Source: Abelmoschus esculentus
Taxonomy: Eukaryota; Streptophyta; Magnoliopsida; Malvales; Malvaceae
Length of the DNA: 64,000 nt
NCBI GenBank assembly: GCA_035048815.1
Contig: JAUCBN010000020.1
Span: 4,471,501 to 4,535,500 of the forward strand
Direction of reading: 5' to 3'
This document shows, piece after piece, positions 31,813 through 42,445 of this stretch. The position numbers and the translations under genes are program-made. The notes under the pieces are model-generated. The model saw only the letters and a list, made by a program, of their open reading frames with translations, ran no database searches and was not told the DNA's origin. Positions within the stretch are counted from its first letter, which is position 1; every line of letters starts with the position of its first letter.

Positions 31813-34263
31813 TGTAGAACATGAATTTTGTCCAAGCTTGGACCTAAATAAAATAAATAATAAAAATAAATAAATGAAATAAAGAAATAAAAAAAGAAAA
31901 AAAGAAAAGGATAATGGGAGTTGGTTATTTGGGAGTTACCTGCAGTTGTAGGGAGGAGTTTTTTTTTGAATTAAAAGGAAAAATAAAGAAGGGGATGAGG
32001 ACGGCAATTGGAGGAGGGAAGAGAAGAGAGGCAGACACGGGGAATCGACAGAGAGAGAGGAGGAAGCGTTGAAGATCGGATGAACCGAGGGTCACCGGAA
32101 AAGTCACCCGAAGTGTTACCATAGTTGAACACACCAAACAGGTATTTTCAAACCTTGTTTCACTGTGAGTATGATCTGTTTTAGATTAAAATATATACAA
32201 AAATGATGATAAACCTTAGGATAGTCTTGAATCCTTGTTCGTCTGCGTTTTTCAAAGAAGTTTCATCGATCGAATAGGGTTAGTTGAGTGAAGGTTCGGT
32301 TTTAGTGAGCTTTGAAAAGATTCTTGTAAATCCGGGTGAGGTTTGGTGTTGTTTGAATGAAATCAAGTGTTTAGGGAGAAGTTTTTAGTGCTTTTAGGTG
32401 TTTAGATTAAGGAAAATGGGTTTTCGGGTTATTTTGAGGGGATTTTAGGTGTTTTAGAGGTTATCGGCGAGTTCACCGGTGCCGGAAACCGTCGCCGGGG
32501 CAAAAATCAGTCCCGGATGGTGGCCGGAAAACTCGCCGGAGTGGTGGTTACCGGAGGCGATGTGGATCCGGCGGCGGAGCGTGTGGTGGTTCAATGGCCG
32601 TGTTCATCGTGTTCTTCATTTTCATGAAGAACATGGATGAACACCAAGCAAAACTAAGGTGTTTTGATCCATATTAGGGAGTGTTTCTGGGTTCAAAGTG
32701 TTTTAGTTGAGAGTGTTTTAGGAGTGGGTTGAGTTCACCGAGTCAAGAAAATAATCAAATGGCCGAGTCAACTCGGTTCAAAGGGGTTTGCTTGGCAGCA
32801 AAACGCTGCCGTTTTGCACCCCCTAACCCGCGTGTTTTGATCCGGGTCAACCCGGATCCGCGCGGTTCAAAGAAAAATGGAAAATTACCCCCGTGGTCCC
32901 TCTAACTTTGAGGTGTAATTCATTTTGGTCCCCAAATCCTTTAATTAACCCTTAAAACTCTAAAATTCACTCAATTTAACCCCTAATTGGACCCAATTCG
33001 AACCGTTAATTTAAAATTTTAGACATTAATTAGGATTAAATTTAATTTTAAACTTAGATTTAATTTAATTAGATGCTTAATTGGATTTAATTAAATTTTC
33101 TAAGCTTAGGATTAATTTAAATTAATCAAAATTAAAGCTAAATCAACCCCTAAATTTGAACGTTTGTTAGTTCCCAATGTAACTCCTTTTATGTTAATTC
33201 CCGATGTTTATTTTTGAGCTCCTATATCTTTTTAATAAAAGTAACTTAGCTCTTTTGTCATCTTTATTGTTTTAATTGCTTTATTTAATGGTTTTATTTA
33301 ATCTGTTTACATGCTTTTAAATCCATATAGTATATTTGTTTAGGACAACACTTAATTTACACCTAGTTAATTAAATTAGAGCCTTTTAGGATTAGTCACT
33401 TTAATTAATTAATTAAATAGGAGAGATAATTTAGTAACAATGACGTTCTAATCATATATCTCGGATACACTAAGTGGTCAGTGTTTTTGAAACAACATTA
33501 TGTTGGCCAATAGTGTACTTTGGTATCGTATTTGGCGCGTCATCGAAACTTAGAAAATGGTAAATAATTTAGGGTTAGAATTTAATAAAATCAATTAGGA
33601 AAAACTAGAAACACTAATAGTATTATTAATTTTGTTTGGTGTCAAAATGGTAGTGTCCGTGCATTCGGATGTTATCATAATACACCCAGTGAAATTAATA
33701 ATTTAATAGGGTTTTAATTATTTAATTAATGGAGCCTTATAGGTTAGAACATAAAATGAACCAGATAATAAACCGATCATGCATTTAAAACCTTTTGGGT
33801 CAGAATTTATATTTCTTTAAATACGAGTTAAGATTTCCTATTCTATGACGTCTTTTTTCAAAGCTCATATTTAAAAGAAGTGTACCTTTTTGCCCAAAAG
33901 GATATTCTTATTCGAGCGATATTTATTTGACAATGACGGATTAAATTAATATTATTATTCGAAATACCAAAATGCCACGTGTAATTAATAAGGTACCGAT
34001 TTCGGGCGCTTGTAAGTGTCGTCCTTACGCGTAACCGACTCCCGAACCCAAATGTTTTTTAAATGAATCTCTGGTTTGTTTTATGGTGTCTGGCCTACCA
34101 AAGTGGCCAGTGGCGACTCCAAGTTTTTTAAAATATTCAAATAAAATACATTTTTAATACCCCGATTTTTCATAAATAATAATTAAAAGCGGTAAAAACT
34201 CGGATTTTTCAAAATTATTCGCCAGGCCATTTTTCACTTTTCGGTTTTAAAATGGTCGCGACA
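31813..34263 (+). repeat. 3' LTR of the Ogre-like element
   Basis: Same length (2451 bp) and same ends as the copy at 17428. By eye about 30 single-base differences and no net indel. Followed by the ACCAT target duplication. Confidence 0.95.
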
Positions 34264-34268
34264 ACCAT

Positions 34269-35117
34269 CAGGTAGAATGTTCCGCTACCCAGGACTGATT
34301 ATATCGGTACACAACCATCAACCGAGTGGGGATCTAACCATCAATGACCACCGACAAAATCATAATCAGAAATTAGCATCGAATCAAATCTCTGCAACAA
34401 TCGGCTGCTAGGGTATGCTGAATCATGCCACAAAAAAAATAAACCACAGAAATAAAAACAAAAAACGTGTCACAAGGACAGAAAAAACGTTTGCCATGAA
34501 GACAGAGATTCTTATTAACATATAAGAAAAATAAAAGAACAAGAATAATAAATCCGGTGGTCGACAACTAATATAAAATTAGTTGCCGACCACCGAGTAG
34601 AAAACAACAGTGATAAAGAGCGACGGCTGGAAAACTTATAGAAAACCTAGAATTTTTTTTTTATCTTAATTGCTCTTTTAAATGCATCGACACATCCGGA
34701 GTTTGTTGGTGATGTTTTTTTAAGATGACCTGAATTTAAAAACTATAATTTATAAGTATGTGTAAGTTTAATCGTACATAAAATATATTAAAATATATTA
34801 TATTATAGTGAGATTTTAGAATATAAAGCATCGGTATAGATCATTCAGTATGTTGTTATATAATTTTATTATGATTTTTTTATCAATCCAATTCAATCTG
34901 AATCACTAAAAGAATATCTAATAGGCGTATAGCATTGAGCATGTGGATGTTGGTATCGGCACACGCAGAGCTAACGCAGTCGTTATTGAATTAATGCTGG
35001 AGTTAAGGTTGATGGAGCAATATCGAGTACAAACTCCATCACTTCATGGAAATATGAAAGGAGATAACATGTGGACAACCGATGGGAGTTTTGGACATGT
35101 GGAAGATGAGTGATCGT
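34269..35117. other. Intergenic region
   Basis: Sequence that was continuous with 17300-17427 before the Ogre insertion. No gene is recognised. Confidence 0.4.
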
Positions 35118-37515
35118 TAGGGATGTAAAATGTTGACCCGATTTAAAAATTTGATTAAAATTTATTCAAGTTAGAATTTGGTTTGATCTGAGTTAGTGAT
35201 GACCCAAAATTAATCTGTATCCGACTGTTGTTAACCTGAACTCGAGTTGGACTTGTTACTGTAGTAACTGAATCCGACCTACATCCAACCAAGAATAACT
35301 CGAACCCGAATTGAAATTGTTACTGTAGACTTGAAACTCGACCTTCATTCGATTGAAATGAACCCGAACCCGAGTCTGACCTGACAGATAATCGATATGA
35401 CCTGACTGAATCGACCCGAGACTCGATTTTACCCGATCTATTTTAAACCCAACCCGTTTTGAACCCAACTTGATAATTAACCCGACTTGTTTTGAACTCA
35501 ACCTATTATTGACCTGAACTAATATAAACATCACTTAATATTTACCTGACATGTAATTGAGGATGTTTATAATTTGATAATTTAATAAACTTAAAATGTT
35601 GATAAATATAAAATATGAAATAATAATCCAATATATTTAATACTAACTCATTTTATAATACTCTAATTGAAATTTCTTTAAATAAAACATTAAATATTAA
35701 CTCATTCAATATAAATTATTTTTCTAATTAATAAGAATTTATATATTTAAATTTATAATGAAATTAATATAACACTTGATATTAACTCATTAGATATAAA
35801 TTATTTATTTAATTAATAAAAAATTCACATGTTTAAATTTATAGTTATATACTTATATATATTATGCTTATATTTTTACGTATAATTATTTTTAATTTTC
35901 TTTTAGATAATATACATCATAACTTAAGTGAATGTGTTTTCTCTTTTTAGACTAAGTTTTTTTAAGTTTAGTTTGCGGATAGAATAAAATAAACTTATAA
36001 AATATAAGAGTTGTCTTGCACCAGCGATGAATATGATTGTCTAATTGGAAAAGAATTTTAAACTTTTTATTTAATTAAAGCATTGACGCAATTTGGATTT
36101 GGGCGAAAAAATGTCCGTCAATTAAATCGTTTCCACCTAAATTTTTTTAAATATTTTCTTAACTGAAACCGCGCGTAATTTAGATTTAGAGAAAAAGTAT
36201 CTTGTTATTTTTTCGGTTTAAGAAAAATCAGTGTTATAATCCTCGTATGCTTTGGTATTTTACGTTTAGATCTTAATTTTGTTTTTTATATTTTAATTTA
36301 ACTTATTATAACTTTAAATTAATATTAATTTAATTAAAAATTATATATTTTATATATTTAATTTAATATTTAAATTATTATAATTTTAGTTTTAATATAT
36401 TTTAAATTGAGATTAAAATATGTATATGCATACATATGTATTAAAGTATGCATATATATATATATATATATACATTAAATATATTAAAGTATATATATAC
36501 ATTAACACAATTAAGACATATAGTAAAGTATATACATATACATACATACTTATAATATGTGTATATTATAAATACATAAACATATATATAACTTTATTTT
36601 TATTTCAAATTGATCATTATTTTTTTTTTTTTGTAATTTAGTCCAGTGTTTTTAATAAGATGATATTTTATTTTTATTCATTTTTTTAATTTAAATTTAA
36701 ATTTACTCTTTATTAATTTCTGATTTTTGTAATTTAGTCCAATGTTTATTCTTTTTGGTCCCTAAAACTTTATTTTTAGTTGAAATTGAATCCATTCTTT
36801 TTTTTAATTTATTCTAATGTTTATTATTTTAATTTTATATTTTTATTAATTATAATCCCTAAAACTCTGTTCTTATTTCAAATTAACCCCTATTCATTTT
36901 TTTGTAATTTAGTCTAGTGTTTTTAATTTCATGATATTTTTATTTTTCTCTAAAATTTGCCTTTATTAATTTTTAATTTTTGTAGTTTAATCTAATTTTA
37001 AGATATGAATCATTTGATGATATTTTTGTTTAGTCTGGTGTGTAATATTTATTTTTAATGTGATTCATGCTAGTGAAAGACGTTAGACATTAAATAATTA
37101 ATTCGAAATGAATGATCAACCCAAAATCTATCGACTATTTGTACCAAACTCAAACTTAATATGAATTCAAAACCTTAATTAACCTGACCTGAAATAAATC
37201 AACTTGAAATGAACCCGACCTAAAATTAACTCGACCTGAAATAGATCCGATTTGAAATAAACCCGACCTGAAATCTAGCCGACTTGAAATAAACGTGTCA
37301 ATTATCTGATTTTGACTCAAACCGTTTGGACCCAACCTGAAATATATCTAATTTGAAACTGACCCGACCTGAAATGAACCCTACTGAAACTGACCCACAC
37401 CCAACCCAAATCGATTCAAAACATTTAATCAATTTGAAATGACTTATATCATATTTTACCTGACCTGATAGTACCTAACTTGAAACCTATCCGATTAACT
37501 ATTTTTACATCTTTA
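35118..37515 (-). mobile_element. Second Ds-like hAT element, inverted and older copy
   Basis: Ends TAGGGATGTAAAA (35118-35130) and TTTTACATCTTTA (37503-37515) are inverted repeats matching at 11 of 13. Reverse-complement AGGTCGGGT repeats (ACCCGACCTGAAAT types) lie at 35130-35530 and 37150-37500, so this copy is inverted relative to the one at 9893. Flanks GTGATCGT and TAATCGTA give only an imperfect, shifted duplication, as expected for an older copy. The AT-rich interior holds no transposase ORF. Confidence 0.75.
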
Positions 37516-38508
37516 TAATCGTACATAATTTTAAAAAAAAAAATCCTAAATGAATTGAATGAAATGTTTACGCGAAAAACAAAAGATTGATTTAATAAAA
37601 TATAACTTTAGAATTATAAATTAAAGGTGTCATTTTAATAATAAATTGCACAATTCCTTATAAACTTTTAACCGTTCATAGGGACAGCATATGGGACCAG
37701 TCTCTCCTGTATTGACCCCAACTTTCTGCCTTCAGCTTGTGGATAACTGGATATGTATAAATCCATATCTATATTAAAGACATAACAGTGTCTGTCCTGT
37801 CTTGTATGTAGTGTATTACAGACATGTCATTTTCAGGTATCAAAGAAAATAAAAATCTATGGGGAAGCTGAGTTGTTTCAGAAAATACGCTTTTATAATA
37901 GAATTGAACGATGGGTGGAACAAAACGTGTCAACTATTTGTCTGGTGGGAGTGTTTATTTGTGGAATTAGGTTACATTTAAAAAGAATTGAATCCATTTA
38001 ACCGTATAACTGAAAAAAAGAATGTTGTTGTTCTTAATGGATTTAAATTCGAATAATTTATTTATATACTATATATATTATTTAAAATTATAATATATAA
38101 ATATATAATGTCTTATAATTATATTGTACATTTAAAATGAAATGAATTATTGGAGATGTAATTTGAATGCTTTAGAGAAATGGGTTTTGAACGTAATGGG
38201 TTTGATAGTATTGAAATGGGCTGTTTTAGTTGTGGGCAGGGCCGATCTATGTATCATGTAGGTTGGGCACATGTCTACTTATTCTAAATTTTTTAAGATT
38301 TATATGTTTATTTTTAATTATTTAAAATTTATAAAATATTTTTTATATTTATAAATTTTATCTGTTTTAAAATTTTATGTATATTTATCTTCAAATAATT
38401 TTCTAAATATGTTACTATAAACATAATCATGGATATTGATGTGCGATATATTTAAAATGTAAATATGATAAAATTTAATTTAAATGCATAAATAAATCAA
38501 AAGAAGTA
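37516..38508. other. Intergenic region
   Basis: AT-rich, no gene or clear repeat recognised. Confidence 0.4.
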
Positions 38509-38765
38509 GAAATTATATCATGGGTAAGTCCTATCACGTGTCTATGGGACCAACTATTAAAAATCATCAATGTTATTTTTTTTCATGTCATATATTTTCT
38601 AAAGTGAATATTCACTTAAAAAAACTATTTTTAAAATTAATTAACAATAAATATAAGTAAAGATTCACTTTGGAAAATATATGACATGGAAAAAATGATG
38701 ATATGAATGATTTTTAGTGATTGGTCCATGGATGACGTGGTGGGACTTACCCATGATATAATTTC
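38509..38765. mobile_element. Foldback MITE
   Basis: The ends are long inverted repeats: GAAATTATATCATGGGTAAG at 38509 returns as its complement ending at 38765, and similarity continues inward through CACGT, ATGGG/CCATG and the CATATATTTTC block for about 100 bp. The 257-bp unit would fold on itself. Target duplication was not resolved, so the superfamily is open. It lies about 340 bp upstream of the CAR start codon. Confidence 0.65.
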
Positions 38766-38830
38766 TCCAACTAAAATGCGAAAAATGAAATTAAGATGAT
38801 GAGAACCAGTCATTTAAGGACATGTGGTGA

Positions 38831-38837
38831 TATAAAT
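38831..38837 (+). promoter_or_regulatory. Candidate TATA box of the CAR gene
   Basis: TATAAAT about 270 bp upstream of the CAR start codon, followed by less AT-rich sequence resembling a 5' leader. Confidence 0.4.
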
Positions 38838-38912
38838 TAATAAAAGCTTGAGTTGCGCCTTGTTCGTAGTTTGTTCTACGTAAAACAACCTCCAATTATT
38901 ACCGTACAGGGA

Positions 38913-39227
38913 ATGGCTTCCCGATTGTATCGGACACCCACCGCCATTATTAACCCCCGAATTCTCCTTCCTCAAGCACTCACCCTTCCACTTTTGCAGA
39001 ATAAAAATCCAGAAAAGAATCTCTGCTTATCTCGAACAACACAATTCTGGGCGATTTGCAGTGTTTGTTTCTCTTTTTCTGTAAATAAAACTAAGAGCAA
39101 CGATGGAAGAGATTATGGGTCTGCTGAGAATTCACGTCAAACGGGGTGTAAACCTCGCCGTCCGCCACGTCCGTACCAGCGATCCTTACGTCATTATTAC
39201 TATGGGAGAACAGGTCTTACCTTATAG
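38913..39227 (+). other. Upstream ORF overlapping the CAR start
   Basis: ATG at 38913 opens a 104-codon frame that passes the CAR start codon at 39103 in a different frame and ends in intron 1. No homology is recognised (it begins MASRLYRTPTA). If the mRNA starts near the TATA box, this ORF could lower CAR translation; it may instead be chance. Confidence 0.3.
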
Positions 39228-39784
39228 ACGAAAGCTGAGATTCTGTTGGCTTGTAACTTATGCTCATTTTTCTGCATCCTACATACTGTTGTAATCTTCT
39301 ATTTGTTGCAGAGATTGAAGACGAAAGTTATAAACATGGACATCAATCCTGTGTGGGAAGAAGACTTAACTCTTTCCATTACAGATCCTGAGATGCCAAT
39401 CAAACTTGTAGGTCTTCTTGTTCCATTGGTTCGGACATGACATTTAGAAGCAATCATTTTCCATGTCATTTAGTGTTTTTTATTGCTCAGACTGTGTACG
39501 ACTACGACACATTTAGCATGGATGACGAAATGGGTGATGCCGAATTCGATATCAAAAGCTTCATACAAGCTCTGAGAATGAATTATAAAGACTTCCCGGA
39601 CGGAACCATATTAACCAAAGTGTATCCATCTCGATCAAACTGCTTGGCCGAAGCCAGCCCTGTGGTTTTGAGGGACGGGAAGGTGATTCAAGACCTTGCC
39701 CTCAGATTGAGAAATGTGGAGTCTGGGGAAATAGAACTTGAGCTCGAGTGGATTAACCTCCCTGGTTGTAAAGGTGTTCGGTAA
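39103..39784 (+). CDS. C2-domain ABA-related (CAR) protein
   Basis: Three exons: 39103-39213, 39312-39407 and 39491-39784, joined by GT-AG introns in phase 0, giving 166 aa, a normal CAR length. The product is essentially one C2 domain: GLLRIHVKRGVNLA, TSDPYVIITMG, NPVWEEDLTLSI, and DYDTFSMDDEMGDAEFDI with the calcium-binding aspartates. The inserted CAR-specific segment follows (SFIQALRM...ILTKVYPSRSNCLAE...) with the ending IELELEWINL. CAR proteins bind membrane phospholipids with calcium and help bring PYR/PYL abscisic-acid receptors to the plasma membrane. Neighbouring ATG at 39115 is an alternative start (MGLLRIHV). No breaks are seen. Confidence 0.92.
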
Positions 39785-41541
39785 ACTTCCTAAACATTGT
39801 GTCTGATTCTGTCCTATTTATTATATCCTATGTGTTCTGCAATTGGTTTCAAGAACTGAGCAGTTGTATTTCCAGTACAAGAATTTGCCCGAGTAGTGTC
39901 TGAACCGTGGCGTATATATAGGGATTGAACAAGTCTTAGTTTATCCTGCCATGCCATTGGTTTTGGATACCTATTAAAATATGTACTTGTTCTATTGTAC
40001 AAATTATATTTTATTCGAACTCTCATGAACAATTAAATGAGGTTGGAGAGGGGAAATTGTCTCCATCCCAAAGATTTTTTTTTTTTATCTTTATTCTCCT
40101 ATTTAATTTTTTAACCAAATTAATTTATTTATGAATTTTTATTCTATAAACTCTGACTCTGTCCAACAATATAAACTCTCTTAATACACTTATATTCATT
40201 TTCCCTTCATCTGATTGAAGGGCATCTAGTGTTTTGGGTGTGTTTTCTGAACAATATGGGATTTCAACTTTCAACCTCAATTTTATTTAGGGTGGCAATC
40301 TCTAGGTTGATGTTAAACAGATTTTTTAGGTTCAATTAACTAAAATTTCTAGCTATTTTTTTCTTCAGATTTTGAATTTGATTTTGGTTTTTTTATAATC
40401 TTAAATCTATTTTTTTTAAAATTTGGTTATTTGAACCGAAAAAATCTGTTTCGACTATAATTTTTGTTGAACCAATATAAGCACACATTTAATTTAACCC
40501 AAATCAAAATAAATTCAAACCGAATACAATGTAAATTAAAATCAATTGAAGATGAAAATAACTTAAATTTAATTTATCTAAATTTAATCCAAGTCAAATA
40601 TTTAACTTAACTCAAATTCTAACACTCCTTGTATGATAAGATTCGAGTTATATAATATTCATAATGATTTAATTTGAAACAATGAATGATTGAGAGTTAA
40701 AATTAACTCTATATAATAAGATTAACAAACAAAAAATATGTCTTTACAAAAAATATAAATAATTATCTTTATATATATTTGATTGGACTCGTACTTTGAT
40801 ACTTAATTTAACTCAACTCAAATTAAACTGAAAATTTAAAAGTTGATTTAACTTAAAATCGGTTGATTCGATATTGCATAGCCCGAATGATAATTAATCT
40901 GATATTAAATCAATCTAAAAATTATTCAATTTAATATTGACTCAATCTAAAAATCAATCAACCTGATCTATTCGAACAATTCAATTACCGTCTCTAAATA
41001 TGAAACAAAAAGTAAGCATCTAGAATCCCACGAGCAAAAAAAGCGAATCCAAGAATAAAGAGTAAAAGATGAGACTCTCCTTCATTTCTTTAATGTTCGC
41101 AAAAGCTTAGAAAGTCTAACCAAAACAAGTGCTTGGAGACACACCCACAGAACTACCCTCCCCCACACCCTACCAAAATGCTGTTTTCCACTCAACTTTG
41201 TAGCACATTCCATGGAACATACACCCACGAATATCAAGATCCACCAAGACCATGTACAATTAACTACACTCATTCATTAGCATTAGACATGGAAGACTTG
41301 CATATCAAATTTTACAATACAAAAATAATAAAAATATTTAGTTCAAATCAAATTTAAAATAAAAGATTATTTTATTTGAATTCAAGTCTATCAAGTCGGA
41401 CGAATAACTTAATCTTTAGACACATGTATTCCAAAGCAAAAGACCAGCAAACAAACCTATATAGGTAAGATTTTGTACTTGATACACTGATATAGTTACT
41501 GGGGATAAAAATCAAATTTAAAATTTAAAGATTTTTCTTAA
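39785..41541. other. CAR 3' end and intergenic region
   Basis: The first ~250 bp are probably CAR 3' UTR. At 40288-40997 a stretch begins TAGGGTGGCAAT and ends ATTACCGTCTCTA with internal CAACTTAACTCAA-like repeats; it may be a very old hAT element but has no visible target duplication. Nothing else is recognised. Confidence 0.35.
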
Positions 41542-41550
41542 AATAATATT

Positions 41551-42132
41551 GGGTAAACTATAAAAAAGTCACTTAATTATAGGTATAGTTACATTTAGGT
41601 CACCTAATTATTGAAAGTTACATTTAGGTCACTCATTTATGAGTAAGGTTACATTTGAGTCACCCAATTATTAAAGGTTACATTTGGGTCACTCAATTAT
41701 AAGTAAGATTATATTTGGGTCACCCTTCATATTTGAAAAGTACATCAATTTAATGGGTTTTTTCTTCTAAATCACTTGTATAATCTTGTTAACATTAGAG
41801 TACTTCATTTGAAAACATTAATTAATCTAATACACGAATTGATAAAACTTTTTTTCAAATATGAAGAGTGATCTAAATGTAACCTTACCTATAATTGAGT
41901 GATCTAAATATAACCTTTAATAATTGGGTGACCAAAATGTAACCTTACCCATAAATGAGTGACCCAAATGTAACTTTTAATAATTAGGTGACCCAAATGT
42001 AACCTTACCCATAAATGAATGACCGAAATGTAACATTACCCATAAATGAGTGACCCAAATGTAACTTTTAATAATTAGGTAATCCAAATATAACCCTAAC
42101 CATAATTAAGTGACCTCCATTGCGGTTTACCC
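41551..42132. mobile_element. MULE-type MITE with perfect 9-bp target duplication
   Basis: The element starts GGGTAAACTATAAAAA and ends with the complement GGTTTACCC. AATAATATT flanks both sides (41542-41550 and 42133-42141), a 9-bp duplication typical of Mutator-like elements. Both halves consist of inverted, tandemly repeated units of TTACATTTGGGTCACTCATT type, roughly 35-60 bp long, around a central section. There is no coding capacity. The right end lies 313 bp upstream of the PIN1 start codon, so it belongs to the present promoter region. Confidence 0.85.
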
Positions 42133-42141
42133 AATAATATT

Positions 42142-42445
42142 TACCTCATTATACACCTTAAGTGTATTAAAATATTAACCTAATAAACAAATAAAAAGCA
42201 GCAAAAACCTGTGCTTTGGGACTGCAAGTGCAAGCATGGTCGCCATTATCAAAGCTGTAGAGTTTTAAAAGAAAAGGATTCTCTCTGCTTATTAGCACCC
42301 ACTTTCCTCAAAACACATGCACTCCCATTTCCTTCTTCTTCTTCTTCCGTTCTCAATCGGGATTCAACTTGTTTTCCTTCTGTTTCTAAATTCAGAGCTG
42401 GTTTCTTGATCTGGGTAATTCAGTTTAACTTATAGCTTGCCAAAG
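42142..42445 (+). promoter_or_regulatory. PIN1 proximal promoter and 5' leader
   Basis: Between the MITE and the start codon lies sequence ending in pyrimidine-rich CTTCTTCTTCTTCC runs typical of plant leaders. No auxin-response box (TGTCTC/GAGACA) or firm TATA box was identified. Confidence 0.35.

Larger units (their letters stand above)
17428..34263 (+). mobile_element. 16.8-kb Ogre/Tat-lineage Ty3/gypsy retrotransposon
   Basis: Bounded by two 2451-bp LTRs and by the 5-bp duplication ACCAT (17423-17427 and 34264-34268), so the insertion is intact. Layout: LTR, primer site, extra ORF1 (20594-22714), gag-protease (22882-26331), pol in another frame (26414-29991) with RT, two RNase H domains and integrase, a 1.8-kb repeat-rich 3' region, LTR. 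An extra ORF upstream of gag, an intron between protease and RT, a second archaeal-type RNase H, giant size and a repeat-rich 3' region are hallmarks of Ogre elements. About 30 LTR differences were counted by eye (roughly 1.2%), so it is young. Three stops in ORF1, one stop and one frameshift in pol make it non-autonomous now. Confidence 0.93.

Noticed and set aside
36420..36641. 73-codon ORF in TATATA repeats
   Set aside because: Low-complexity translation (Y/I/K) inside the hAT interior; no coding evidence.
40288..40997. Third hAT element
   Set aside because: TAGGGTGGCAAT and ATTACCGTCTCTA are only roughly inverted and the flanks give no 8-bp duplication; left as a remark.
42437..42445. 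Start of PIN1 nine bases upstream
   Set aside because: That codon is TTG; ATG at 42446 gives the conserved MITLVDFYHVMTAM.
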